DNA from: Halobaculum rubrum
Lineage (GTDB): Archaea > Halobacteriota > Halobacteria > Halobacteriales > Haloferacaceae
Length of the DNA stretch: 64,000 nucleotides
Assembly: GCF_019880225.1 (NCBI RefSeq)
Contig: NZ_CP082284.1
Span: forward strand, 1,364,001 to 1,428,000
Direction: 5' to 3'
Below, one piece after another: positions 49,879 through 58,646 of this stretch. Made by a program: the position numbers and the translations under genes. Every line of letters starts with the position of its first letter. Positions within the stretch are counted from its first letter, which is position 1. The notes under the pieces were generated by a model. The model did not search any database. It worked only from the letters and a program-made list of their open reading frames with translations, and had not been told where the DNA came from.

Positions 49879-50748
49879 ATGTCAAATTACGCGAAGGACG
49901 TCCTCGTCGACGCCGATTGGGTGGCGGACCACCTCGACGAGTTCCAGTCCGACGACCCGGCGCACCGACTGGTCGAGGTGGACGTCGACACCGAGGCGTA
50001 CGACACCGAACACGCCCCCGGCGCCATCGGCTTCAACTGGGAGACGGATCTCCAGGACCAGACTCAGCGTGACGTGCTCACGAAGGACGACTTCGAGGCG
50101 CTGAACGCCGAACACGGCATTTCGGAGGACTCCACGGTGGTCCTCTACGGCGACAACTCGAACTGGTTCGCCGCCTACACCTACTGGCAGTACAAGTACT
50201 ACGGCCACGACGACGTGAAGCTGCTCGACGGCGGCCGCGAGTACTGGCTGGAGCACGACTACCCGACCACCGACGAGGTGCCGTCGTTCTCGGAGACGAG
50301 TTACACCGCCGACGACCCCGACGAGTCCATCCGCGCGTACCGCGACGACGTGGACGACGCCATCGGCGCGGGCGTTCCCCTCGTCGACGTTCGCTCGCCC
50401 GAGGAGTACAGCGGCGAGATCCTCGCCCCGCCGGGCCTGCAGGAGACGGCCCAGCGCGGCGGCCACATCCCCGGCGCCCGCAACATCTCGTGGGCCTCGG
50501 TCACCAACGACGACGGGACGTTCAAGACGCAGGCGGAACTTGAGGAGCTGTACGACGACGTGCTCGCGGAGGGGGACGACGAGATCGTCGCGTACTGCCG
50601 CATCGGCGAGCGCTCGTCGGTCGCGTGGTTCGCGCTGCACGAGCTCGTCGGCGCCGACCAGACCGTCAACTACGACGGCTCCTGGACCGAGTGGGGCAAC
50701 CTCGTGCGCGCGCCGATCGTCAAGGGCAGCGAGCCCGGCGGCGAATAA
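49879..50748 (+). CDS. Thiosulfate/3-mercaptopyruvate sulfurtransferase (two-domain rhodanese)
   Basis: 289 residues. An N-terminal rhodanese domain (LVEVDVDTEAYDTEHAPGAI) without catalytic Cys is followed by a catalytic one with VAYCRIGERSSVAW; the loop Cys-Arg-Ile-Gly-Glu-Arg suits thiosulfate. The C-terminal VNYDGSWTEWGNLVRAPI is characteristic of bacterial/archaeal TST. ATG at 49879 (MSNYAKDVLVDADWVADHL) follows a TATA box at the distance for a leaderless mRNA; the longer frame is not used. It is divergent from the first rhodanese gene. Confidence 0.92.
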   Translation: MSNYAKDVLVDADWVADHLDEFQSDDPAHRLVEVDVDTEAYDTEHAPGAIGFNWETDLQDQTQRDVLTKDDFEALNAEHGISEDSTVVLYGDNSNWFAAYTYWQYKYYGHDDVKLLDGGREYWLEHDYPTTDEVPSFSETSYTADDPDESIRAYRDDVDDAIGAGVPLVDVRSPEEYSGEILAPPGLQETAQRGGHIPGARNISWASVTNDDGTFKTQAELEELYDDVLAEGDDEIVAYCRIGERSSVAWFALHELVGADQTVNYDGSWTEWGNLVRAPIVKGSEPGGE

Positions 50749-50790
50749 GCGGCTCGCCGTTTCGTCCTCAGTCTCGGCTTTATCGCGTCG

Positions 50791-52389
50791 CTACCCGCCC
50801 AGCACTGCCGCCGCGATCCGTGGCGTGAGGAACGCCTCGATGGCCGAAGCGATCACCAGCAGGACCCCGATCCCCACGAGCACGTACGCCGCTCGTTCCA
50901 ACTCGCCGGCGACGGTCTCGGCGTCCGCGCGGCCCCGCACCGCGCGCCAGCCGACGCCGCCGAGCTGGAGCCCGAGCCCCCCGGCGACGGCGATCACCGG
51001 GAGTTCGAGCACGCCGTGGGGCGCCACGAGCGCGAGGAACGCCGTCCGGTCGAACACGCCCGCGAGCGCGCCCACGAGGACGCCGTTGAACAGCAGTCCC
51101 GACACCGCCGGGACGCCGAGCGCGACGCCGCCGTACACCAGTCCCGCGCTCACGAGCCAGTTGTTCGCCGCGATCGTGACGAACGGCCCGATCGGGACCG
51201 CCCCGAACACGCCCGCCACGTCGCTCGGGCCCGACGCCGTCACGCCGTACGGCGCGGTCGTGGCGTACCCCGCGACGATCCCCGCCGCGAGCGTCGCGAG
51301 CGCGGCGAGCACCGCGATCGCATGGCCGCGGACGAACCCCGCCAGCTCGCTCCACCCCAGTCGGAGCGCCCGCCGGGCGCGCGCGCCGGCCCCCGGACGC
51401 TCGACCGGTTCAGCCCCGTCGACGCCGGCGTACAGCGCCGTCGCCCCGGTATCGAGCAGTGGAGCGACCAAAAGCGGTAACACGATTCCGCCGAGGCTTC
51501 CCGCCCCCGCAGCGTTGGCAGCGGCGACGGCGACGGCGACCGCGACGTAGCCGCCGACGGCGACGAGCGCGAACCCGATCGCGTGTGCCGGGTGGTCGCG
51601 GACGAACCCGAGGCTCGCGCGGATCGAGTCGACGGTTCCGGCGTCGTCGACGATCGCGGCCGACTCCGCGAACGCGAGCAGGAAGTACGCGAGGACGACG
51701 AGCAGAGCGCCGAAGCCGACGAGCGCGACGGTCAGCAGGACCGCCGCCACGCCCGCGGCGGCGTCGCCCGCGATCACCGGTTGCGAGACCGCGAGGTTCA
51801 GCCCGACGAACAGCGGGAGCCCGATCGTGACGACAAGGACGGTCGCGCGCACGAGCGCGAGCCCGAGGAACGTCCGCCAGCGGCCGGCGGATCGGACCCC
51901 CGAGACGAGCGGCGCGCGCCCGCCGAGCCCGCCCCAGACGGCCCCGTACGTCACCGCGGACCCGAGCGATCCAGCGAGCAGGCCGACAAGGACCGCGCCG
52001 ACGACCCCGGCCCCGATCGCGGCGACGACCGTCGGCGTCGCGGCGTTGGCCGCGGCGTCGGTCAACGCCTCGCCGGCGCCCGCGGGGAGTCCCCCGGCGC
52101 CGGGATCGGAACCCGCCCCGGGGGCGAGACCGGCGCCGGATCCGCCGTCGGATCTGGCGGCCTCCTGCAGTTCGACGGCGGCGCGCACGAGCGGTTCGAG
52201 TCGACCGGTCGCCGCCAGCGACGCCACGGCGACGCCGATCCCGACCGTCAGCGGGACGCGGGCGGCGGCCGTGAGCCCGATCGAGAGGAGGTACGCGGGA
52301 AGGATCGCGGCGGGACGGTCGCGGAGGAGTCGCCCGGCCGCCGTGAGGGCGGTCGAGACGGACCGGGACTCGTCGGAGGGACGCGACAT
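50791..52389 (-). CDS. Membrane protein with C-terminal SpoIIM (DUF95) domain
   Basis: 532 residues, roughly twelve helices, unusually rich in Ala and Gly. The last third, VTIAANNWLVSAGLVYGG then ALGVPAVSGLLFNGVLVGAL and ALVAPHGVLELPVI, is the stage II sporulation M (DUF95) module found in archaea and bacteria. The first 330 residues (ALTAAGRLLRDRPAAILPAY) form a second, separate membrane module of unclear family. Archaea do not sporulate, so the name is historical; DUF95 proteins are linked to membrane remodelling. It may be a natural fusion. Confidence 0.8.
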   Translation of the reverse strand: MSRPSDESRSVSTALTAAGRLLRDRPAAILPAYLLSIGLTAAARVPLTVGIGVAVASLAATGRLEPLVRAAVELQEAARSDGGSGAGLAPGAGSDPGAGGLPAGAGEALTDAAANAATPTVVAAIGAGVVGAVLVGLLAGSLGSAVTYGAVWGGLGGRAPLVSGVRSAGRWRTFLGLALVRATVLVVTIGLPLFVGLNLAVSQPVIAGDAAAGVAAVLLTVALVGFGALLVVLAYFLLAFAESAAIVDDAGTVDSIRASLGFVRDHPAHAIGFALVAVGGYVAVAVAVAAANAAGAGSLGGIVLPLLVAPLLDTGATALYAGVDGAEPVERPGAGARARRALRLGWSELAGFVRGHAIAVLAALATLAAGIVAGYATTAPYGVTASGPSDVAGVFGAVPIGPFVTIAANNWLVSAGLVYGGVALGVPAVSGLLFNGVLVGALAGVFDRTAFLALVAPHGVLELPVIAVAGGLGLQLGGVGWRAVRGRADAETVAGELERAAYVLVGIGVLLVIASAIEAFLTPRIAAAVLGG

Positions 52390-52466
52390 ATCCTCGCCTC
52401 TCCGGCGCGAGTGGTAAGCGTGTCGCCGGCGGGGGTTTCAAGCGCCACACGGGCGTACGTCCGTGC

Positions 52467-53096
52467 ATGAACGCAGACGCCTTCTCCGAGGAGTTCCGCG
52501 ACGACAACGAAACCCCCCTCTCTCGGCTCGGCTCCTCGAAGTCGCTGTACGCGCTCGCCGGCGGCGAGATGGACGCCGGCGCCGTGCGAACCGCCGTCGC
52601 CGCCGAGTTCGCGCTCGCCGGGCGTGCCTTCGAGTCGTGGAGCGCCGACGAGGCCAACGGCGACGCCGCGGCGCTGTTCGGCGACGTCGCCGAGGACGCG
52701 CGCGGACACCGCGACGTGGCCGACGCCGACTTCGACGCCGAGGCGGACGAGCCCCACGAGTACCCGGAGTACGACGTGCTCGCGGACCTGACAGGCACCA
52801 CCGAGCGCGCCGGCGGGCTGTACGGCCGAGTGGTCGTCGCCCACACCCGCGCCGAACAGACGGTCGGCTTCTTCGTCGGCGACGCGGACCCGGCGTCCTC
52901 GAACGACTTCCGCGGGATCCGCGACGACCTGGCGGACAGTCTCGACGACGCACTCGACGTGCTCGCAGAGGTGTGCGACGGCGACGGGGACTGGAGCGCC
53001 GCCCGCGACGCCGCCGACGCCGTCGTCGACGCCGCCTACGAGGACTACGTGACGACGCTGGAGGGAATGGGCGTCAAGCCGAAGAACGTCTGCTGA
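52467..53096 (+). CDS. Rubrerythrin-like protein (ferritin-type four-helix protein)
   Basis: 209 residues. LSRLGSSKSLYALAGGEMDA opens it, and AVAAEFALAGRAFESW with FGDVAEDARGHRDVADADF supplies the Glu and Glu-x2-His type residues of a di-iron helical bundle. It has no C-terminal rubredoxin domain. The sequence resembles proteins annotated as rubrerythrin-family in haloarchaea. Not every metal ligand is certain, so peroxide reduction is an inference. It is unusually Ala-rich and soluble. It ends GMGVKPKNVC. Confidence 0.65.
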   Translation: MNADAFSEEFRDDNETPLSRLGSSKSLYALAGGEMDAGAVRTAVAAEFALAGRAFESWSADEANGDAAALFGDVAEDARGHRDVADADFDAEADEPHEYPEYDVLADLTGTTERAGGLYGRVVVAHTRAEQTVGFFVGDADPASSNDFRGIRDDLADSLDDALDVLAEVCDGDGDWSAARDAADAVVDAAYEDYVTTLEGMGVKPKNVC

Positions 53097-53129
53097 GGCG
53101 GGCGGACGGTCGCCGCGGTCGGCGCCGAC

Positions 53130-53399
53130 CTAGACGCCGGGGACGTCCTCGCGGTACTCGTTGATGCACCCGATGGCCGCCTCGGCGTGGTCCTGCGCGT
53201 CCTCGCCGGCGTCGCCGGCGGCGTCGCGGATGGTGTGCGTGTGCTTCGCCAGCCAGCCGTGATCGACGCCGCTGTCGTCGGCCGCGGCGGTCGCCAGCGT
53301 GTCCGCCTCCTGATCGAACCGATCTGCCGTCTCGCCCTCGACGGCGTCGGCGGCGCGCCGGAGGTGTTCGGCCGCGTCCGCGAGCAGGTCTGCGGTCAT
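53130..53399 (-). CDS. Small helical haloarchaeal protein (DUF7553-like)
   Basis: 89 residues, acidic, predicted as two or three helices. [20 protein letters not shown], then [21 protein letters not shown] and [10 protein letters not shown] are features of a short halophile-specific family that I recall as DUF7553. No catalytic motif. Convergent with the rubrerythrin-like gene (33 bases between the stops) and divergent from uvrB. Function unknown. Confidence 0.65.
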   Translation of the reverse strand: MTADLLADAAEHLRRAADAVEGETADRFDQEADTLATAAADDSGVDHGWLAKHTHTIRDAAGDAGEDAQDHAEAAIGCINEYREDVPGV

Positions 53400-53493
53400 G
53401 GCCTACACGTCTCGGGTTCGGGTTGTAGGCGTTTCGCTGGGTGCAGTCGTCGCCCGTGAACCGGAGCGGCCGACGCGACCGCGCCCGCTCGTG

Positions 53494-53521
53494 GGCGGAG
53501 CGGCACGGAGACCGCTCCGCC
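53494..53521. repeat. 10-bp perfect hairpin upstream of uvrB (first)
   Basis: GGCGGAGCGG and CCGCTCCGCC are separated by 8 bases. It lies about 75 bases before the uvrB ATG, in the 196-base divergent gap. Confidence 0.7.
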
Positions 53522-53527
53522 GTTGGC

Positions 53528-53562
53528 CGCGGTCGCCCCTCCCTCCGGTCGCGGCGACCGCG
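53528..53562. repeat. 10-bp perfect hairpin upstream of uvrB (second)
   Basis: CGCGGTCGCC and GGCGACCGCG enclose a 15-base loop, starting 6 bases after the first hairpin. It ends 33 bases before the uvrB ATG. Confidence 0.7.
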
Positions 53563-53595
53563 CTCGTCAAGTGCCTCGACCCCCACAAACCGCCA

Positions 53596-55683
53596 ATGAG
53601 CGAATCCGAGGGACCCCTCTCGCCGGACCGTCCCGAGGCCGAGAAGCCGTTCCGCGTCGACGCCCCGTTCGACCCCGCGGGCGACCAGCCAGACGCGATC
53701 CGCCAGCTCGTCGACGGGTTCGAGTCCGGGATGACCGAGCAGACCCTCCTCGGGGTCACGGGTTCCGGGAAGACCAACACGGTCTCGTGGGTCGTCGAGG
53801 AGCTGAACACCCCGACGCTCGTCATCGCCCACAACAAGACCCTCGCGGCGCAGCTGTACGAGGAGTTCCGGACCCTCTTCCCCGACAACGCCGTCGAGTA
53901 CTTCGTCTCCTACTACAACTACTACCAGCCCGAGGCGTACGTCGAGCAGACGGACACCTACATCGACAAGGAGATGTCCATCAACGACGAGATCGACCGC
54001 CTCAGACACTCCGCGACGCGGTCGCTGTTGACGCGGGACGACGTGATCGTCGTCGCCTCCGTCTCGGCCATCTACGGCCTGGGCGACCCGACGAACTATC
54101 GCGGGATGGCGCTGGAACTGGAGGTCGGACAGGAGATCGGTCGCGACGAACTGCTCAAGCGGCTGGTGGACCTGAACTACGAGCGCAACGACGTGGACTT
54201 CCAGCAGGGGACCTTTCGCGTGCGCGGCGACACGGTCGAGGTGTTCCCGATGTACGGCCGCCACGCCGTCCGCGTGGAGCTGTGGGGCGACGAGATCGAC
54301 CGCATGCGCAAGGTCGACGTGGTCGACGGCGAAGTCGTCAGCGAGGAGCCGGCGGCCCTCATCCACCCGGCCGAGCACTACTCGCTCCCCGAGGAGCAGA
54401 TCGACCGGGCCGTCTCCGAGATCGAGGAGCTGATGGAGCGGCGCGTCTCGCACTTCGAGCGCCAGGGCGACCTCGTCGCCGCCCAGCGGATCGAGGAACG
54501 CACCACCTTCGACATCGAGATGCTCCAGGAGACGGGCTACTGCTCGGGCATCGAGAACTACTCCGTCCACCTCTCGGATCGGGAGTCCGGCGACGCGCCC
54601 TACACCCTGCTGGACTACTTCCCCGACGACTTCCTCACGGTGATCGACGAGTCCCACCAGACGCTCCCGCAGATCAAAGGGCAGTACGAGGGTGACAAAT
54701 CGCGCAAGGACTCGCTGGTCGGCAACGGCTTCCGACTCCCGACCGCCTACGACAACCGCCCGCTCACTTTCGAGGAGTTCGAGGGGAAGACCGACCGCCG
54801 GCTGTACGTCAGCGCCACCCCCGGCGACTACGAGCGCGAGCGCTCCGAGCGGATCGTCGAGCAGATCGTCCGCCCGACGCACCTCGTCGACCCCGAGGTC
54901 ACCGTCGAGCCCGCCCAGGGGCAGGTGGACGACCTGATGGACCGGATCGACGACCGGATCGAGCGCGGCGAGCGCACCCTCGTCACCACCCTCACGAAGC
55001 GGATGGCCGAGGACCTCACCGAGTACCTCGAGGAAGCCGGCGTCGAGGTGGCGTACATGCACGACGAGACCGACACGCTCGAACGCCACGAGATCATCCG
55101 CTCGCTGCGGCTCGGCGAGATCGACGTGCTCGTCGGCATCAACCTCCTTCGGGAGGGACTCGACATCCCCGAGGTCTCCCTGGTCGCTATCCTCGACGCC
55201 GACCAGGAGGGGTTCCTCCGCTCGGAGACGACGCTCGTGCAGACGATGGGCCGCGCCGCCCGCAACGTCGAGGGCGAGGTGATCCTCTACGCCGACGAGA
55301 CGACGAGCGCGATGGAGGCGGCCATCGAGGAGACGAACCGTCGCCGCGAGATCCAGCGGCAGTTCAACGAGGAGCACGGCTACGAGCCCCGGACCATCGA
55401 CAAGGAGATCGGCGAGACGAACCTCCCCGGGTCCAAAACCGACACCTCGGGCGTCTCTGGCGACGACGTGGCCGACGAGGAGGAGGCGCAGGCGCGCATT
55501 CAGGCGCTGGAGGAGCGCATGGAGGAGGCTGCGAGCAACCTGGAGTTCGAGCTGGCCGCGGACATTCGCGACCGCATGCAGGACCTCCGTCGGGAGTTCG
55601 ACGTGGACCCGGAGGAGGTCGGGATCGAGCCGCCCGCGGAGGACGACGAGGGGATCGCGCCCGTCGACGACGACGGCTTCTGA
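53596..55683 (+). CDS. uvrB: Excinuclease ABC subunit B (UvrB)
   Basis: DNA damage-verifying helicase of nucleotide excision repair; acts with UvrA and UvrC. 695 residues. Walker [18 protein letters not shown] near 54, the beta-hairpin region [20 protein letters not shown], motif [12 protein letters not shown] near 351, motif [14 protein letters not shown], and a C-terminal UVR motif ([20 protein letters not shown]) for UvrC contact are all present. The gene is complete. Bacterial-type UvrABC in haloarchaea is an ancient acquisition. The start ATG at 53596 ([10 protein letters not shown]) precedes the homologous [17 protein letters not shown]. Confidence 0.96.
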   Translation: MSESEGPLSPDRPEAEKPFRVDAPFDPAGDQPDAIRQLVDGFESGMTEQTLLGVTGSGKTNTVSWVVEELNTPTLVIAHNKTLAAQLYEEFRTLFPDNAVEYFVSYYNYYQPEAYVEQTDTYIDKEMSINDEIDRLRHSATRSLLTRDDVIVVASVSAIYGLGDPTNYRGMALELEVGQEIGRDELLKRLVDLNYERNDVDFQQGTFRVRGDTVEVFPMYGRHAVRVELWGDEIDRMRKVDVVDGEVVSEEPAALIHPAEHYSLPEEQIDRAVSEIEELMERRVSHFERQGDLVAAQRIEERTTFDIEMLQETGYCSGIENYSVHLSDRESGDAPYTLLDYFPDDFLTVIDESHQTLPQIKGQYEGDKSRKDSLVGNGFRLPTAYDNRPLTFEEFEGKTDRRLYVSATPGDYERERSERIVEQIVRPTHLVDPEVTVEPAQGQVDDLMDRIDDRIERGERTLVTTLTKRMAEDLTEYLEEAGVEVAYMHDETDTLERHEIIRSLRLGEIDVLVGINLLREGLDIPEVSLVAILDADQEGFLRSETTLVQTMGRAARNVEGEVILYADETTSAMEAAIEETNRRREIQRQFNEEHGYEPRTIDKEIGETNLPGSKTDTSGVSGDDVADEEEAQARIQALEERMEEAASNLEFELAADIRDRMQDLRREFDVDPEEVGIEPPAEDDEGIAPVDDDGF

Positions 55684-55758
55684 TCCTCGGGCCGGTCCAG
55701 CCACCTCGGCCCGGACGGGTTCGGGCGCACCTGGACGAATCTGGACCGCTCGGACGGT

Positions 55759-57177
55759 TCAGTCGTCGGCCGCGACCCCGGTCTCGCCGTCGCCGCCGGC
55801 ACCCTCGGCCGCCCGCTCGTGGAGCCCCTCCCCCGTCGAGTGGCGGAAGTAGCCGACGAGCCCGACGGCGGCGACGACGTTCGATATCGTCACCGCCCAG
55901 AACGCGCCGATCGCGCCCCACCCGAGGACGAACGCGCCGATCGCGGCGACCGGCACCCGAACGCCCCAGTACTGCAGCATCGTCGCGTACATGCTCACGT
56001 CCGTGCGGCCGGCGCCGTTGAACCCGGCCTCGACCGTCCAGATCGCCCCGAGCGCCCAGTAGCCGAGCGCGAGTATCTGGAGGTACGCGACCGTGAGCGT
56101 CAGCGCCTCGCCCGCGATCCCGGGGACGAACAGGGTGGCGACCGCCTCGGGCAGGAGGTACTGCACGACGCCGATCGCGCCGAGGCCGATCGCGCCGACG
56201 CCGACGCCGAGCCACGTCGCCCGGGTCGCGCGAGCCGGCTCGTCGGCGCCGAGGTTCTGGCCGACGAGCGTCGTTCCGGCCGAGCCGATCGCGGCGGCGG
56301 GAACGAACACGACGGTCGCGACCCGCGCGCCGATCGTGTAGGCGGTGAGCGCGGCGGCGCCGCCAGTCAGGGAGACGATCGCCACGATCACGAGGCGGGC
56401 GACCTGTCGGGCGACTCCCTGACCGACCTTGGGGACGCCGACGGTGAGGAGTTCACGGAACTCCCCGCGGTCGAGCGAGACGGCGTCGAGATGGAAGGTG
56501 AAGCCCCGATGTCCCGAGCGCGCGGCGGCGATCATGACGAGCGCCCCGACGCCGAAGCCGATCGCCGTCGCGTAGGCGGCGCCCGCGATCCCGTAGCCCG
56601 GGATCGGGCCGTAGCCGAAGATGAGGACCGGGTCGAGCCCGATGCTGATCCCGATCGACAGGAGGTTCACCAGCAGCGGGGTGCGGGAGTCGCCGGCGCC
56701 GATAAACCCGTACTCGAACACGTCGCTGACGGTCGAGACGGTGTACGCCACGGCCATCGTCCCGAGGTAGATCGCGCCGAGCCGCGCGACCTCGGTCCCC
56801 GGATCGAACAGCGCCGTGAGCTGGCGGCCGAACGCGTTCGTTATCAGCACCATCCCCAGCATCACCGCGACGCCCGCGACGAGCGCATGGAACACCGCTC
56901 GGCTGGCGCCCCGCTCGTCGTCGTCGCCGATGCGCTGGGAGACGAGCACGTGTTCGCCGGTGAACACGCCGTTGACCGCCGCCGTCATCAGCCCGATCAA
57001 CGGCGCCACGAGGCCGACGGCGGCGACGGCCTCGCCGCTGAGGCGACCGAGCCAGAGCACGTCGACGATGCTCTGGGCGGTGACCGCGAGCTGCTGGGCG
57101 ACGATCGGGATCGAGAGGAACGCGAGCGCTCTCCCCAGCCGCCCCTCGGTGATCTCCTCGGGGGAGACGTCGAACAT
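55759..57177 (-). CDS. MATE-family efflux transporter (second copy)
   Basis: 472 residues, twelve helices, two MatE halves. It begins ITEGRLGRALAFLSIPIVAQ, and GFIGAGDSRTPLLVNLLSIG in the first half and EAGFNGAGRTDVSMYATMLQ in the second are the paired family motifs. Substrate unknown; cationic drug or metabolite export with Na+ or H+ is usual. It differs clearly from the copy at 30891, so the two are not recent duplicates. TTTATTATATCG lies about 30 bases before the ATG, which fits a leaderless transcript. Confidence 0.9.
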   Translation of the reverse strand: MFDVSPEEITEGRLGRALAFLSIPIVAQQLAVTAQSIVDVLWLGRLSGEAVAAVGLVAPLIGLMTAAVNGVFTGEHVLVSQRIGDDDERGASRAVFHALVAGVAVMLGMVLITNAFGRQLTALFDPGTEVARLGAIYLGTMAVAYTVSTVSDVFEYGFIGAGDSRTPLLVNLLSIGISIGLDPVLIFGYGPIPGYGIAGAAYATAIGFGVGALVMIAAARSGHRGFTFHLDAVSLDRGEFRELLTVGVPKVGQGVARQVARLVIVAIVSLTGGAAALTAYTIGARVATVVFVPAAAIGSAGTTLVGQNLGADEPARATRATWLGVGVGAIGLGAIGVVQYLLPEAVATLFVPGIAGEALTLTVAYLQILALGYWALGAIWTVEAGFNGAGRTDVSMYATMLQYWGVRVPVAAIGAFVLGWGAIGAFWAVTISNVVAAVGLVGYFRHSTGEGLHERAAEGAGGDGETGVAADD

Positions 57178-57202
57178 TCGTGGGTCTGTTCCACACTGTT
57201 AG

Positions 57203-57214
57203 CGATATAATAAA
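57203..57214 (-). promoter_or_regulatory. TATA box of the second MATE gene
   Basis: TTTATTATATCG on the minus strand ends about 25 bases before the start codon at 57177. Confidence 0.55.
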
Positions 57215-57391
57215 TCCCTATCGGTTCAATCTGTTATCACTTCCGATGCACGGAACCGGCCTTCGGTCCCGCCCATCCGTCGGACACGTCAACCCGCGCC
57301 CTCGAACACGCCGCCAGACGCGGCCCCCCCATCCGCGCCGCGATCCGGGGGGATACCGCACGTTTTTGGCCTCCGCGACGAACGATACGGT

Positions 57392-58324
57392 ATGAGTAGT
57401 CGGCGGCGGAAGCCGGACTGGCTGAAGATGCGCCCGCCGTCCGGCCGGCGCTTCACCGAGATCAAGTCCACCCTCCGCGACCGGAACCTCCACACCGTCT
57501 GCGAGGAGGCGAACTGTCCGAACCTCGGGGAGTGTTGGTCCGGGGAGAGCGGTCCCGGGACGGCGACGTTCATGCTGCTGGGCGACCGCTGCTCGCGCGG
57601 CTGCAACTTCTGTGACGTGAAGACCGGCGGGATGGAGCCGCTGGACCCCGACGAGCCGGCGAACGTCGCCGACGCGGTCGCGGAGATCGGGCTCGATTAC
57701 GTCGTGCTCACCTCCGTCGACCGCGACGACCTCGCCGACGGCGGCTCGCGTCACTTCGCGGAGACGATCCGCGAGATCAAGCGTCGCGACGCCTCGGTCC
57801 TCGTGGAGGTGCTCATCCCCGACTTCGGCGGCGACCCCGAGGCGGTCGACCGGATCGTCGACGCCGAGCCGGACGTGATCGCCCACAACATCGAGACGGT
57901 CGAGCGACTTCAATGGCCCGTGCGCGACCGTCGCGCCGGCTATCAGCGGACGCTCGACGTGCTGGAGTGCGTCGACCGAACCTCCGACATCCGCACGAAA
58001 ACGAGCGTCATGCTCGGGCTCGGCGAGTACGACCACGAGGTGTACCGTACGCTGCGGGACCTGCGTGGCGTCGGCGTCGACATCGTCACGCTCGGGCAGT
58101 ACCTCCAGCCGTCGCGATCGCACCTCGACGTGTTCGAGTACGTCCACCCGGACGCCTTCGACACCTGGGCGCGCGTCGCCGAGGAGGACCTCGACTTCCT
58201 CTACTGCGCCTCCGGGCCGATGGTCCGGTCGTCGTACAAGGCGGGCGAGTTCTTCGTCGAGGCGCTCGTCCGCGACGGCGCCAGCGTCGAGGAGGCGCGC
58301 GAGGCCGCACACGCCGCCGACTGA
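57392..58324 (+). CDS. lipA: Lipoyl synthase
   Basis: Radical-SAM enzyme that inserts two sulfurs into octanoyl-protein to make lipoyl groups. 310 residues. The auxiliary cluster cysteines appear in CEEANCPNLGEC and the radical-SAM cluster cysteines in CSRGCNFC; the C-terminal RSSY supplies the serine that ligates the auxiliary cluster. ATG at 57392 is 25-33 bases after ACGTTTTTGG, a TATA-like stretch, fitting a leaderless mRNA. It is next to pdhABC, whose E2 carries the lipoyl domain it would modify. No octanoyl transferase gene is in the window. Confidence 0.95.
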   Translation: MSSRRRKPDWLKMRPPSGRRFTEIKSTLRDRNLHTVCEEANCPNLGECWSGESGPGTATFMLLGDRCSRGCNFCDVKTGGMEPLDPDEPANVADAVAEIGLDYVVLTSVDRDDLADGGSRHFAETIREIKRRDASVLVEVLIPDFGGDPEAVDRIVDAEPDVIAHNIETVERLQWPVRDRRAGYQRTLDVLECVDRTSDIRTKTSVMLGLGEYDHEVYRTLRDLRGVGVDIVTLGQYLQPSRSHLDVFEYVHPDAFDTWARVAEEDLDFLYCASGPMVRSSYKAGEFFVEALVRDGASVEEAREAAHAAD

Positions 58325-58549
58325 CCCCGCTGCGAACGCCGAACTCCCCAGTAGCGCACGCTCCGTCGCGAGTCGGTCCGCGGGGCAGTACCCACCGAGC
58401 CCACACGGCGTCTTCCCGTCCCGCGTCTCCGGCCTGCATTAACGATTGTCAAGAATGTCGGCTCCTTTTCGGCCGTTCGCAAACCAACATCGGGAATACC
58501 CAACGGAATTCGGACGAACGTTCGAGTAGCTGTGTGCATATTCGACGCC

Positions 58550-58566
58550 CTGCCAATTCTTGGCAG
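58550..58566. promoter_or_regulatory. Candidate operator upstream of the pdh operon
   Basis: CTGCCAA and TTGGCAG are perfect 7-base half sites with a 3-base centre. They lie 15 bases upstream of the TATA region of the pdhA promoter, where activators or repressors bind in haloarchaea. The binding protein is unknown. Confidence 0.55.
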
Positions 58567-58580
58567 TATTTCTGTTCACA

Positions 58581-58593
58581 GTAAACTATTTAC
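58581..58593 (+). promoter_or_regulatory. TATA element (palindromic) of the pdh operon
   Basis: GTAAA-CTA-TTTAC, centred 60 bases before the GTG start, would set a transcript start near 58612 and a leader of about 35 bases. Confidence 0.5.
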
Positions 58594-58646
58594 GAAAACA
58601 CTATCAGGCGGGGCGGACAGCGTTCTGGTATGCGAAGGTGGGTACC

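Larger units (their letters stand above)
58325..58646. other. 322-base lipA-pdhA intergenic region
   Basis: The left part has no recognisable gene. The right half has a palindrome CGAACGTTCG (58515-58524), the inverted repeat CTGCCAA/TTGGCAG (58550-58566) and a TATA-containing palindrome (58581-58593), followed by the pdhA leader. A good ribosome binding site (AGGTGG) is close to the GTG start, so this is a leadered transcript. Confidence 0.6.
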
